From: an uncultured Desulfovibrio sp.
GTDB taxonomy: Bacteria > Desulfobacterota > Desulfovibrionia > Desulfovibrionales > Desulfovibrionaceae
Length of the DNA: 64,000 nt
Direction: 5' to 3'
NCBI GenBank assembly: GCA_910587035.1
Contig: CAJUMQ010000011.1
Location: 14,807-78,806, forward strand
This document shows positions 53,039-61,794 of this stretch, in pieces; within the stretch, counting starts at the first letter, position 1, and the number at the start of each line of letters is the position of its first letter. The notes under the pieces are model-generated. The model searched no databases. It saw nothing but the letters and a program-made list of their open reading frames with translations, and was not told the DNA's origin. The position numbers and the translations under genes are program-made.

Positions 53039-56000
53039 TCATGCGGCATGAATGCTGCCATTTTCCACCATAAACAATGGCGCCCCGGGGCTTGCGCTTC
53101 GCAAAATATCAACCATGTGCGGCTGGCATGTGAAATACAAAATCTGCTGGGCGCACCTGCCAGTGGCGGATGCCATTCTGGCAAAGGCCCTGGCTGTCCG
53201 GCCTGCGCGCTCGGGATCAAAATTTACCAAAATTTCATCCATTATTACTGGCAGGGATGTGGCATGCTCGGCATGATTGCGAATGTAGGCCAGTCGCAAG
53301 GCAAGATATATCTGCTCCTGCGCGCCACGGCTCAAATACTCTGGAGAAACAGGATCGCCATGCTCCGGCATGACATATATATGATCATTATCATCTAGAG
53401 TCGCATTGATACCCCGCCAGCGGCCATTGGTAATTTGCCGGAATATGTCTGAGGCCACCTTTATTACTTCCGGCTGTCTTTCCTTTTCAAAAATGTTCTT
53501 GGCCCGGTTGAGCAAAGCCTCGGCAAGGGCGTTCTCGCACCAGTCACGAACCAGATTTTGGATTTTTTCAAGAAGGATGCTTTCCTCCTGACGCATTATG
53601 GCAAGCTCATCCCCATGAGCGAGAAATTCCGTTCGCGCAGCAAGGGTTGTCATATTCGCGGAAAGCTCCTCCTCCCTGGCATTCATGTCGGCAAGCCTGG
53701 TCTTCACTTCTCCCAGCCTTTCCGCCTGAGCCTCCCTGTCACCAGTTTCAAAAGATGCCAAAAATTCATCCACTGGCTCCTGGCCTGCGGCAACTGCAAA
53801 AGTGCTGTCAAGATTTGCTATGCTGCGCAGGATTTCCTCCCGCTCGGCCTTTTGCCTGGCAAGGGTCAAAAACTCCTCTGCATTGGCAGCGCCGCCCTTT
53901 TCAAAGAGAGCCTCCATCTGGGCAATAATATTTTTAAGAGCGGCATTCTCGGAGCCAAGATTAATTTCATTGCTGTTTATCTGCTCGGCAAGATTTTCAC
54001 GGGCAGCCTTGAGCGCGCTGTGATCCTCCGCATCATGCAGCAGGCTATCCAGTGTGGCAAGCCAGTCGGGATTCCCAGAAGGATCTGTGGCCGGTTTTCT
54101 TCCCAGATCATGGAGAAGGGCTTCGAGTGGCGTGGCAAATGCCGCCATCTCCTTCTCATTTTGGGCCAGAGCCCTGCGGGTATCCTGCAGACGCTGCTCG
54201 GCGCTTATGCAGTTTTCCATAAAGATATAGGCCTCGCGCATGGCCTGGGGATCAAGCTCCATGCCAAGACCGGATTCCCTGAGCAGTTCGGACCAGCTTT
54301 TGCGTACGGCATTAAGCCTGCCTGTAATCTCCTCAAGCTGGGTTGCTGCTGCAGCCTGCTTTTCTCTGGCCCTGGCAAGCTCTGTTTCGCAGTTCTTCAG
54401 ATCAGCCTGGGCGTGAATGCGCCTCTCTCTTGCCATGTCAGCTTCGCGAAATTCCTCAAAAAGCTGATGCACAGCCTCTTCCATGCCAATGGGTTCAGGC
54501 GCTTCTTCAAGTTTTCTGGCAATGGCCGGCAATGTGACGATTTTTTCCTCAATCACATGCAGCTCTTCCCAAAGCGCATTCATGCTTTCCATTGCTGCAA
54601 GATAGTTGCCATATGCAAGACGCGCGGCCTCGGCCCTGGCAAATACAGTGTTGCAGCTCTCTGGCGTGGGAGCTCCGCCAACATGCACAGTTTGCATCAA
54701 TTCAAGCCAGCGTCTGCGGCACTGCTGAACTTCCCTTTCCTCTCTCTGGGCATTTGCCTGCCATTCAAACACATGCTCGCGCGCGTTGTTCAGCTCCTTG
54801 ATGAGCCTGTCCATCTCCCTGCGTGATCTTTCCTCATTGAAGCATTTTTCCTTTTCGCGCTCGATGAGCGCTTCCTTGGCATCAAGGGCAATGGGGTCCA
54901 GGGTATCCACTCCGGCCTCGGCAAACAATTTGTCAATCTGTGTCCTGTGTTCCTTCAGTCTGCCCAGGCATGATTCCCGTGTAATCCGCAGCTGTTCCAT
55001 TTGCAGTCTGTGCCTCTTCAGCTCCTGGGTGGGCAGGCCGCCAGCCAGAAATATTGCGCCAATGACTATTGCTGCATAGGCCGCAAGCGGCGTAAGAGGT
55101 ATGGTGGTTTGCGCGATGTCCACCTCTGTCATGCCCCACATCCAGCGGGCAGACAGAGCTGCAATTCCACAGAGGATACAGATTAGGCCAAAAGTCAGAA
55201 AAATCCATCTGCCAGCCCTTGATGGGGGGACTTCACCGGCTATGCGCGCATCAATCTCCTTAAGTCTTTCCTCATCGCTTTCCAGGGATGCGGAAACAGA
55301 ACGCAAATTTCTGAGAGCGCGTGTGCGGGCATCCAGCTCATTGCGCCCCGGGCCGTCACCCTCCAGGGATGCGGATTTTATTTCATCCATCTGCCTGCGG
55401 ATGCCATCAACCTTTTCTTCTGCCTGTGCCAGCTTTGCGGCTGCATGTTCCGAATCCTGAATGTGCTTCTGCAAGTCTGCGGATAAAGTCAATGCCTCGG
55501 ACTGGTGGGCCATGAGATTATCGAGAGTCTCTCCGGCAGACTGCTGCCATGCGGCATCATCGCCGGTATTGGGAGGCACAATGATATTGGCCTGATTTAA
55601 TGAGCGAACAAAAGAATCCCTTGCCATATTGAGGGATTTCTGCCTGCCCGGCTCCTCGCGCCTGCAGTCATCAAGGCGATTCATGTTGTGCCGAAGCTCA
55701 TCGCGCCTATAATCATCAAACCCGATTACCGGTTCGGGAAAGGTGGCCAGGAGTTCACGGGCTTTTTCCACCGCCACCATTGCGGCCTGAACATCCTCGT
55801 TGGCCTTGTCCAGGCTGACAGAGGCGGAAGTGTGCACAAGATTGACTTCCGTCAGTTCCTCGGCCTGCTTTTCCAGATTGTCACGATTGAATATGGAGCG
55901 ATTTGTGGCGCGGATGCGTTCGCAATCCCAGTCTGGCCCAAGTCTGGCCAATTCCTCCTCAAGGCGTCTCTGGATACGTTCACATTCATCCTTTTGAACG

Positions 56001-57031
56001 GGTATCTGTGCCACTGCCTTTCTGTAGCTTTCCTTATGCCCGGAGAGCTGCCTAAGGGCTGCAAACTTTTCCAGAAGTGGCTCGTCCACCATCTTCTGTG
56101 CCAGTTGCAGGCGAAGCTGTTCCAGCTTTTCCTCCAGCGCGGCAATGCGTGTTTCACCGGATTCCCTGGACCCGCGCAGCCTTGACATAATTTCGATGGC
56201 ATCTTCCGGCACAATTCCCGTTACTGGCGGCAAATGCTCAAGGAGAGATTTTTGCTGACGCCATTGCTCCCATTGGCTCCAAAAACCAAGCCTGCGCTCG
56301 ATTTGCCTTTTTTCAGCTTCAAGAGCCTTTATCCCTGCCTTAAGATCGGCAAGTTCCTCCCGGCCTGTTTCCAGCTCAATACATTTGCGACTGTATTCCT
56401 CACAGTTGCCGGAGCAGGCCAGAATTTTTTCGCGCAATGCGTCAAGCTGCCCAAAAGCTTCATTTAGCCTGGGACGACTGGCCCGGGGTTTGAAAATGTC
56501 TTCCTTCCTTTTCTGGATGACTTTCAGTGCTTCAGCCGGCGATACAATGCCAACCCCAAAACTGGCGCCATAAAGGGCATTGCGAACTTCCGGAGCCGTC
56601 AGATTGTCAAAACGCTCGAGTTCACCCAGGCTAAACCCAAAAACCTTGCGATAGACATCCCGGCTCACACCGGCCAGGAGCATATCCAGCAGATCTGGAG
56701 ACAGGGATTTGCCGTCTGGAGTTTTCAAAACTGGAGGATTGCCATCAGGCTTGCGGGAAATCAGCATTTCCTCCCATGTGCCATCCGCTCCAAGATATTT
56801 TACATTAATGGATCCGCCTGGAGAAACACCCCTTGCGGGCTCATATGTGCGCCGCGCATCACGCGAACGCCTGTTCAGATAGCCTGTAAGCATGGCGCGG
56901 AGAAAATCCAGGCAGGTTGATTTGCCAGCCTCGTTGCTGCCCAGAAAAATATTGATCCCTGGCGCGAGATTCTCCACTTCCACATTTGAAAAAAGACCAA
57001 AACCATTTATGTGGAAGGAGGAAATATACAT
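53039..57031 (-). CDS. SMC/Rad50-like ATPase, YhaN type
   Basis: A 1330-residue ABC-class ATPase of the YhaN family, related to SbcC/Rad50. Walker A is FLGSNEAGKSTCLDFLRAML near residue 32. The head's C-terminal half holds the signature YLSRGAQEQIYLALRLAY and Walker B LPVIMDEILVNFD. Between lie very long coiled coils. They are interrupted near residues 607-665 by two hydrophobic segments (IFLTFGLICILCGIAALSA and LAAYAAIVIGAIFLAGGL), which suggest a membrane link absent from classic SbcC. Its ATG overlaps the stop of the nuclease gene by 1 nt (TAATG), the usual nuclease-ATPase coupling, and a role in DNA-end handling is inferred. Confidence 0.88.
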   Translation of the reverse strand: MYISSFHINGFGLFSNVEVENLAPGINIFLGSNEAGKSTCLDFLRAMLTGYLNRRSRDARRTYEPARGVSPGGSINVKYLGADGTWEEMLISRKPDGNPPVLKTPDGKSLSPDLLDMLLAGVSRDVYRKVFGFSLGELERFDNLTAPEVRNALYGASFGVGIVSPAEALKVIQKRKEDIFKPRASRPRLNEAFGQLDALREKILACSGNCEEYSRKCIELETGREELADLKAGIKALEAEKRQIERRLGFWSQWEQWRQQKSLLEHLPPVTGIVPEDAIEIMSRLRGSRESGETRIAALEEKLEQLRLQLAQKMVDEPLLEKFAALRQLSGHKESYRKAVAQIPVQKDECERIQRRLEEELARLGPDWDCERIRATNRSIFNRDNLEKQAEELTEVNLVHTSASVSLDKANEDVQAAMVAVEKARELLATFPEPVIGFDDYRRDELRHNMNRLDDCRREEPGRQKSLNMARDSFVRSLNQANIIVPPNTGDDAAWQQSAGETLDNLMAHQSEALTLSADLQKHIQDSEHAAAKLAQAEEKVDGIRRQMDEIKSASLEGDGPGRNELDARTRALRNLRSVSASLESDEERLKEIDARIAGEVPPSRAGRWIFLTFGLICILCGIAALSARWMWGMTEVDIAQTTIPLTPLAAYAAIVIGAIFLAGGLPTQELKRHRLQMEQLRITRESCLGRLKEHRTQIDKLFAEAGVDTLDPIALDAKEALIEREKEKCFNEERSRREMDRLIKELNNAREHVFEWQANAQREEREVQQCRRRWLELMQTVHVGGAPTPESCNTVFARAEAARLAYGNYLAAMESMNALWEELHVIEEKIVTLPAIARKLEEAPEPIGMEEAVHQLFEEFREADMARERRIHAQADLKNCETELARAREKQAAAATQLEEITGRLNAVRKSWSELLRESGLGMELDPQAMREAYIFMENCISAEQRLQDTRRALAQNEKEMAAFATPLEALLHDLGRKPATDPSGNPDWLATLDSLLHDAEDHSALKAARENLAEQINSNEINLGSENAALKNIIAQMEALFEKGGAANAEEFLTLARQKAEREEILRSIANLDSTFAVAAGQEPVDEFLASFETGDREAQAERLGEVKTRLADMNAREEELSANMTTLAARTEFLAHGDELAIMRQEESILLEKIQNLVRDWCENALAEALLNRAKNIFEKERQPEVIKVASDIFRQITNGRWRGINATLDDNDHIYVMPEHGDPVSPEYLSRGAQEQIYLALRLAYIRNHAEHATSLPVIMDEILVNFDPERAGRTARAFARMASATGRCAQQILYFTCQPHMVDILRSASPGAPLFMVENGSIHAA

Positions 57032-58305
57032 TAGCGGCTCTCCAATGTTTCCTGGCAGATATTTTCTGCCTTTTTAAGCATCAACCTGAGATTTTCCTGA
57101 TCAAAAGCGCCTGCAATCCTGCGAAAGCGGGTATTGCCAAGCAAGGGTTCAAAAGCTGAATCGCAAAGGGCCGAAAGGGCAGCCTCATCATCTGAAAGCT
57201 CCCTGGCCAAACGCGCGCATTCTCCCTGCAAATCATCACGCTCCAAAAAATCTTCAGGGGGCGTGTAATCCCTTGTTGCGACATCAAAATCCTTCAGCCA
57301 GACAGTGGGGGAGGATGCACCGGAATTCTGTACGGAGGCGCCAATATCTTTTAATGTATCACCTGAGCGGAGAGTTTTATTTAATGAGGTCCGCCCCTGA
57401 AGATGCAGCCTGGCAATGATCGCCTGAATATTGGGATCTGCCGCTCCGCGGGCCGCATCAATGCAGTTCACCATTTTTTGCTCCACATTGTCCAGAGTAT
57501 CCAGACCTTCAAGTTCCAGATTAAGTTTTTCCCACATTATGGAGCAGAGGGGTCTGAACTGGGCTTCGCAATGCCACTCGTTTGCGCCTTTTTTGGCATT
57601 TACGACATAGCAGCCTCTGGGGCCTGGCTCATTAATATGCAGGCCCTGAGTGTTGCCGGAGTAGGCAATGAAAGGCTGCGAGCAGAGTATGTTCCGCTCA
57701 TGAACATGCCCAAGGGCCCAGGCATCCAGATTTGCGGCCTTCAGATCCTCAATGGAGCATGGGGCATAGCGATCAGGGCTGCCACTGCCCTCCACCATGC
57801 AGTGCAGGAGGCCAAGCTGGAAGCAGTCAGAGGAATCATCGCGTGTAAAAAGCCTGGCCAGGTTCTGGTTTTCCTTGTCCCGGATATGGCTTATGCCATG
57901 AATGATGGCCACCTGCTCACCTGCGCGCATAAAAACGCGTCTCTCATAACCGGTGCCGAAAATTATTGTATTTGGAGGGAATTTAAGAGAAGCGATGCGC
58001 GAGCTGAAGGGATCATGATTGCCATGGACGATATAGACGGGAATGCCATTTTCATTGAGAACTCCGCAGGCATCCCTAAGCGCAAGCTGGGCTCTGATGC
58101 TGCGCTCTTCCTGGTCATATATGTCGCCAGCCAGGACAAGGAAATCCGGTTTTTCCACAAGGCAAAGCTGCACAAGCCTTTCCAGGGCAGTAAAGGTGGC
58201 CTGATGCAACATCTTGCCCAGATGGCCAGCGGCATTTTTTTCCAGTCCTTTAAATGGTGTATCCAGATGCAGATCAGCAGCGTGGATATAGCGGATTTGA
58301 TCCAT
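57031..58305 (-). CDS. SbcD/Mre11-like nuclease, YhaO type
   Basis: A 424-residue calcineurin-fold phosphoesterase of the Mre11/SbcD/YhaO group. Metal ligands are complete: HAADLHLD (D11, H13), VLAGDIYD, VHGNHDPF, an IIHGISH block and LGHVHERN. The C-terminal 150 residues are helical, as expected for a domain binding the partner coiled coil. It is the first gene of the pair with the YhaN-like ATPase. The ATG at 58305 has no strong ribosome-binding site. Confidence 0.9.
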   Translation of the reverse strand: MDQIRYIHAADLHLDTPFKGLEKNAAGHLGKMLHQATFTALERLVQLCLVEKPDFLVLAGDIYDQEERSIRAQLALRDACGVLNENGIPVYIVHGNHDPFSSRIASLKFPPNTIIFGTGYERRVFMRAGEQVAIIHGISHIRDKENQNLARLFTRDDSSDCFQLGLLHCMVEGSGSPDRYAPCSIEDLKAANLDAWALGHVHERNILCSQPFIAYSGNTQGLHINEPGPRGCYVVNAKKGANEWHCEAQFRPLCSIMWEKLNLELEGLDTLDNVEQKMVNCIDAARGAADPNIQAIIARLHLQGRTSLNKTLRSGDTLKDIGASVQNSGASSPTVWLKDFDVATRDYTPPEDFLERDDLQGECARLARELSDDEAALSALCDSAFEPLLGNTRFRRIAGAFDQENLRLMLKKAENICQETLESR

Positions 58306-58575
58306 TCCGGCCTCAAAAATCTTTTTGGTGTGATAAACTGAAAATCAGCGCATGGCCTGCATGGCAGACATGTAATGGCATGATAACCAAAAGACATTTA
58401 ATTGAGAAAAATTCTAGACAATCCGTTAAAAAAATTCAAGTTTACATATGCCATATGCGGGGAGGAACACCCATGATGCTGGAATATCCCCATTGGTAAA
58501 AGCTGTGTTTTGCGATGGCGCCTTACAGTTTTGCAGATCCAGAATTTTTTTTAATCCATAGCCAATGAGGCTGCC

Positions 58576-59574
58576 ATGAAATGGCCTGAGATTATCTTTG
58601 CAACAAAAGAAGGTTCCAGGAAAGGGATAGCGCCAGCTGTGATTTCCGCCAGCAGGGCAACGGATATTCCCGGCTGCCATGCCCGGTGGTTAATGCACCG
58701 CCTGCGTGCCGGCTACTGCGGCTGGCAAAATCCATTTAATCCGAAACAAATTCAGTACGTTTCATTTGCCAGATGCAAGGCAATAGTTTTCTGGAGCAAA
58801 AATCCGCGTCCGCTCATGCAGTATCTGTCAGAACTGGATGACATGGGCATTGATTTCTATTTTCAATTCACTCTTAATGACTACAGGCAGGAGAGGCTGG
58901 AGCCGGGAATACCTGCCCTGGAAAAACGCATCCAAACATTCAAAAAACTTGCCATGCTCATTGGCAGCCATAGGGTTATATGGCGTTTTGATCCCATAAT
59001 TATGGGGGCGTCCCTGACAGTGCCGGAGCTTCTGGCAAGAATCGCCCATATTGCAGGCGAGCTTTGCGGCAGCACTGATAAACTTGTATTCAGCTTTCTG
59101 GACATGTACGCCAAAACCAGGGCCAGCCTTGGGAAAATCGGCTTGCAGCTTGGGGCGCCAGATAAGCGGCAAATGTTTGATATCGCCTCTGGCATTGCCG
59201 AAATAAATTCCAGGCTGGAACGGCCATTGACCCTGCAGTGTTGTGCGGAGGATATCGACCTGACAAGTCTGGGCATCAATCGCGCCAGCTGCATCGATGG
59301 AGTTTTATTGCGGGAACTATGCAGGGATGGGAAAGTATCAGATTTACCGGAATTGCCGGAGCAGGGGAGTCTGATACCCAGCCAGGCGCAGGGCATGAAA
59401 AGGGACAATGGCCAACGCCGCCTTTGTGGTTGCCATCCAGCCAGGGATATCGGCGCTTATGACACATGCATGCATATGTGCGCATATTGCTATGCCAATC
59501 ATTCGCGGGAAAAGGTAATAAGGCGTGTCAATGCAATAAAAAATGATGCCGAGTTTCTGTGGCTGCAAAAATGA
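58576..59574 (+). CDS. DUF1848 family protein with C-terminal radical-SAM-like cysteines
   Basis: A 332-residue DUF1848 protein of unknown function. The start is typical (VISASRATDIPGCHARWLMH) with IVFWSKNPRPL and YFQFTLNDY following, reminiscent of a TIM barrel. The C-terminus has CGCHPARDIGAYDTCMHMCA continuing into YCYAN. The spacing C-X3-C-X2-C equals the iron-sulfur motif of radical SAM enzymes, but at the C-terminal end instead of the N-terminal. GAGG precedes ATG 58576. It is flanked by an AT-rich gap and no clear partner. Confidence 0.87.
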   Translation: MKWPEIIFATKEGSRKGIAPAVISASRATDIPGCHARWLMHRLRAGYCGWQNPFNPKQIQYVSFARCKAIVFWSKNPRPLMQYLSELDDMGIDFYFQFTLNDYRQERLEPGIPALEKRIQTFKKLAMLIGSHRVIWRFDPIIMGASLTVPELLARIAHIAGELCGSTDKLVFSFLDMYAKTRASLGKIGLQLGAPDKRQMFDIASGIAEINSRLERPLTLQCCAEDIDLTSLGINRASCIDGVLLRELCRDGKVSDLPELPEQGSLIPSQAQGMKRDNGQRRLCGCHPARDIGAYDTCMHMCAYCYANHSREKVIRRVNAIKNDAEFLWLQK

Positions 59575-59856
59575 TTGCGAGATATTTCACGAATATATAA
59601 TTTACGTTAACTTTATGTTATTACACATATAAATATATTAACATATATATTGTAAATCTTGCTGGCTCCCCGTGAGATTTTTTTGCCCCCTAAAACAGTC
59701 TGGGCGAGTCCCGGGAATATCCACCGGGAAATCCTGGGCCATCAGCGGAGGCGCATCAGTAGAAGGGAATATACCGCATTAAAGTTTACATAATTATCAT
59801 TATGGGTCATAGATATATCATATAATTATATCATTATATATATGATTATTATTAAA
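59575..59856. other. AT-rich gap between DUF1848 and hicB
   Basis: 282 nt. Both ends are very rich in TATA-type sequence; the centre (59665-59765) is more GC-rich, with a small inverted repeat TCCCGGG. No reading frame fits a HicA toxin on either strand, and no RNA gene is recognised. Confidence 0.4.
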
Positions 59857-60309
59857 TTATGTAGTACGGGTATCGACTTGCGTTGCCAGCTCCTGGATGA
59901 ATTTCCTGGCAGCCAGAGCAAGCAAACCGGATCTGGTCATGCCATTTTCCCTGGCTGCGGAATCAATGACATGCACAAGGGATGGCAACATGGATACCGC
60001 TATCTGTACCGGCTTCTCATTTGCAGGAGCCGCAGGCACAGCTTGATAAAATGTACCAACAGGAATTGCCATTCCCAGCTCCTGGCACCTTGTCTCCGCC
60101 TTGTACCTAGCCTCCGTATAGCCTGAAGGCGCCGGCAGTCCATCCCCGCCGATTTTTTGTATATATCCCGAGAGGCATTCTGCCGCATTTGCAAGAGCCT
60201 CCGCCAGGGTATCGCCACTGGTGGCGCAATCCTCCAAATCAGGAAAGGTAACTTCATAGACGCCTGATTTTTCAGTGTCGGGTAAAAACTGCGCAAAATA
60301 TATATGCAT
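59857..60309 (-). CDS. HicB-family antitoxin-like protein, orphan
   Basis: A 150-residue HicB-type protein. The N-terminal degraded RNase H-like domain is clear (YEVTFPDLEDCATSGDTLAE, then ALANAAECLSGYI), and the C-terminal part (QIAVSMLPSLVHVIDSAARE, GMTRSGLLALAARKFI) looks like a ribbon-helix-helix DNA-binding domain. GGAGA lies upstream of ATG 60309. HicB normally accompanies the HicA mRNA interferase; no HicA-sized gene is found on either side. It is surrounded by AT-rich sequence and may be a stand-alone regulator. Confidence 0.82.
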   Translation of the reverse strand: MHIYFAQFLPDTEKSGVYEVTFPDLEDCATSGDTLAEALANAAECLSGYIQKIGGDGLPAPSGYTEARYKAETRCQELGMAIPVGTFYQAVPAAPANEKPVQIAVSMLPSLVHVIDSAARENGMTRSGLLALAARKFIQELATQVDTRTT

Positions 60310-60459
60310 ATATACTCTCCATAAATAAAATATTTAATATTATATACTTTTATATATGTAAACCTTGAGAGCAAAGGTTTTTGACATCGCAGTCGCGCTT
60401 GAGACATGCTGCCATGTGCTGTAAAACAGCAGTTCCAATCTGTCTCCAAGGGGCAATCC

Positions 60460-61104
60460 ATGGGTTTTGCAAGTTCCTCCTGTTCGTTTACGCGATTCCG
60501 CATTCTCGACCCTGTTACTGATGAAATAATCAATCAGATTCCCGAAAAACTCAAACAGTACTGCTTTCAGGATATTGATGACATACCTGAGCCCAGGGCC
60601 CATGGCTGGGTATGTTTTGACGACATGCTTGACAGCGCGTGGCTTGTGGCGCCTCCACAGAAGGGGAATTTCTTTTTTTTCTGCCTGCGTATGGACACGC
60701 GCAGAATTCCTCCAGGAGTCATAAAAAAGCATCTTGAGCTTGCCCTGCGCGATGAAAAACGCAAGGCTTCAGAAAACAACCATAAATTTATTCCCCGCGA
60801 AAGAATCAGGGAAATCAGGGAACAGGTTCTCCTCCGGCTTAGACAGCGTTTTTTGCCAGTGCCTGCAGTTTTTGATATAATCTGGAATCTTTCAGACAAT
60901 GAGGTGTGGTTCGCATCTGTCCAGTCTGGCATGATTGATCTTTTCATGGAGGTATTTCTCAGCACTTTCGGGCTGCATCTTGAGCAGATGACACCCTCTA
61001 ATCTTGCATTGGAAATTCTTGGCGAGGAAGCTGCAGAAAGGCTGGATATGCTTACGGAAACATTTTTTACACCCGTAAACGAAAATGGCGCCCATAATGG
61101 ATAA
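60460..61104 (+). CDS. RdgC-like protein, N-terminal half
   Basis: A 214-residue protein resembling the first half of RdgC, a DNA-binding ring that moderates RecA in enteric bacteria. The parallels are positional: HGWVCFDDMLDSAWL, then a strand block FFFFCLRMDTRRIPPGVIKK and a basic helix with RIREIREQVLLRLRQRFLPV, then DIIWNLSDNEVWFASVQSG and a helix FMEVFLSTFGLHLEQMTP. ATG 60460 with AGGGGC is preferred to the frame start at 60406. The following gene overlaps its end by 20 nt and looks like the second half. Confidence 0.68.
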   Translation: MGFASSSCSFTRFRILDPVTDEIINQIPEKLKQYCFQDIDDIPEPRAHGWVCFDDMLDSAWLVAPPQKGNFFFFCLRMDTRRIPPGVIKKHLELALRDEKRKASENNHKFIPRERIREIREQVLLRLRQRFLPVPAVFDIIWNLSDNEVWFASVQSGMIDLFMEVFLSTFGLHLEQMTPSNLALEILGEEAAERLDMLTETFFTPVNENGAHNG

Positions 61105-61624
61105 CTCCACTGCAACCCCGGACAGAATACTCGGGGAGGAATTTCTCACCTGGCTATGGTTTGCAAGCGACACAAATCCTGACGGTTTTAAGGATGCGGA
61201 TGGCCAGCCCTTCAGCATCTTTATGGAACAGCGGATCGTTGTCCAGGGGGGAGAGGGCCAGGCACGGGAGACAGCATCTGTGAGTGGTTGCCTGAGCGCA
61301 TTGCGCGAGGCCAGACTTGGAGTCGCCACAGGCAAAAAGGTTACACGGGCGCTCATAAGGCTGGAAAAGGATGGTATTGCCTTTCAGCTCACCCTGAAGT
61401 CCGAGGACTTCAGCATCACGGCCCTGAAAACCCCAAAGCTGGACAGAACCGACGATGAGCCGGACTCCGTGCTCCTGGAAAAGGTTTATCTTGTGGAAAC
61501 CTGCCTGCATCTGATTGACAATCTTTATGCGCAATTCTTAAAATTGCGCCTCTCGGACAAATGGCTGGATGTGGTTGAAAAAATGTTGTTATGGCTTGAG
61601 AATACTGACACTGTGCGAGGTTGA
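61085..61624 (+). CDS. RdgC-like protein, C-terminal half
   Basis: A 179-residue protein that continues the RdgC-like gene: GEEFLTWLWFASDTNPDG, MEQRIVVQGGEGQARETASV, ALIRLEKDGIAFQLTLKSED and a C-terminal helical part. It starts inside the preceding gene (ATG 61085; ATG 61097 also possible) in another frame, so it is either a natural two-subunit form or a split of a single ancestral gene. Reading frames on both sides of the overlap look sound and well conserved, which favours a genuine two-gene form. Confidence 0.65.
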   Translation: MAPIMDNSTATPDRILGEEFLTWLWFASDTNPDGFKDADGQPFSIFMEQRIVVQGGEGQARETASVSGCLSALREARLGVATGKKVTRALIRLEKDGIAFQLTLKSEDFSITALKTPKLDRTDDEPDSVLLEKVYLVETCLHLIDNLYAQFLKLRLSDKWLDVVEKMLLWLENTDTVRG

Positions 61625-61726
61625 TCACTCCCCTGCTCCACTTTTGCCCCATATATGGCATATGTCCACTTTAGTATTCTAGTGAGATGTCATGTTTCTA
61701 CTGTCGTAAAAACATGAAGATCGCAA

Positions 61727-61790
61727 AGCAAAACCGGGTTTTGTAGTGAGGCGCCAGGCCGTATGGCTGAAATTGGGACAATTTCCACTG
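61727..61790. repeat. Multi-hairpin intergenic repeat, copy B
   Basis: First hairpin CAAAAC (61729-61734) with GTTTTG (61738-61743), loop CGG; linker GTGAGGCGCCAGGCCGTATG; second hairpin GAAATTG (61769-61775) with CAATTTC (61779-61785). Linker and second hairpin align without gaps to copy A in the rpoB-rpoC gap. It ends 4 nt before the permease start codon. An extra hairpin, TCATGTTT with AAACATGA, precedes it (61690-61718). Confidence 0.75.
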
Positions 61791-61794
61791 ATAC

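Noticed and set aside
53558..54826. 422-codon plus-strand frame opposite the YhaN-type gene
   Set aside because: Antisense to the coiled-coil region; the biased coiled-coil codons keep the opposite frame open.
59575..59856. Possible HicA toxin gene next to HicB
   Set aside because: The region is full of stops on both strands and has no double-stranded-RNA-binding-like small frame.
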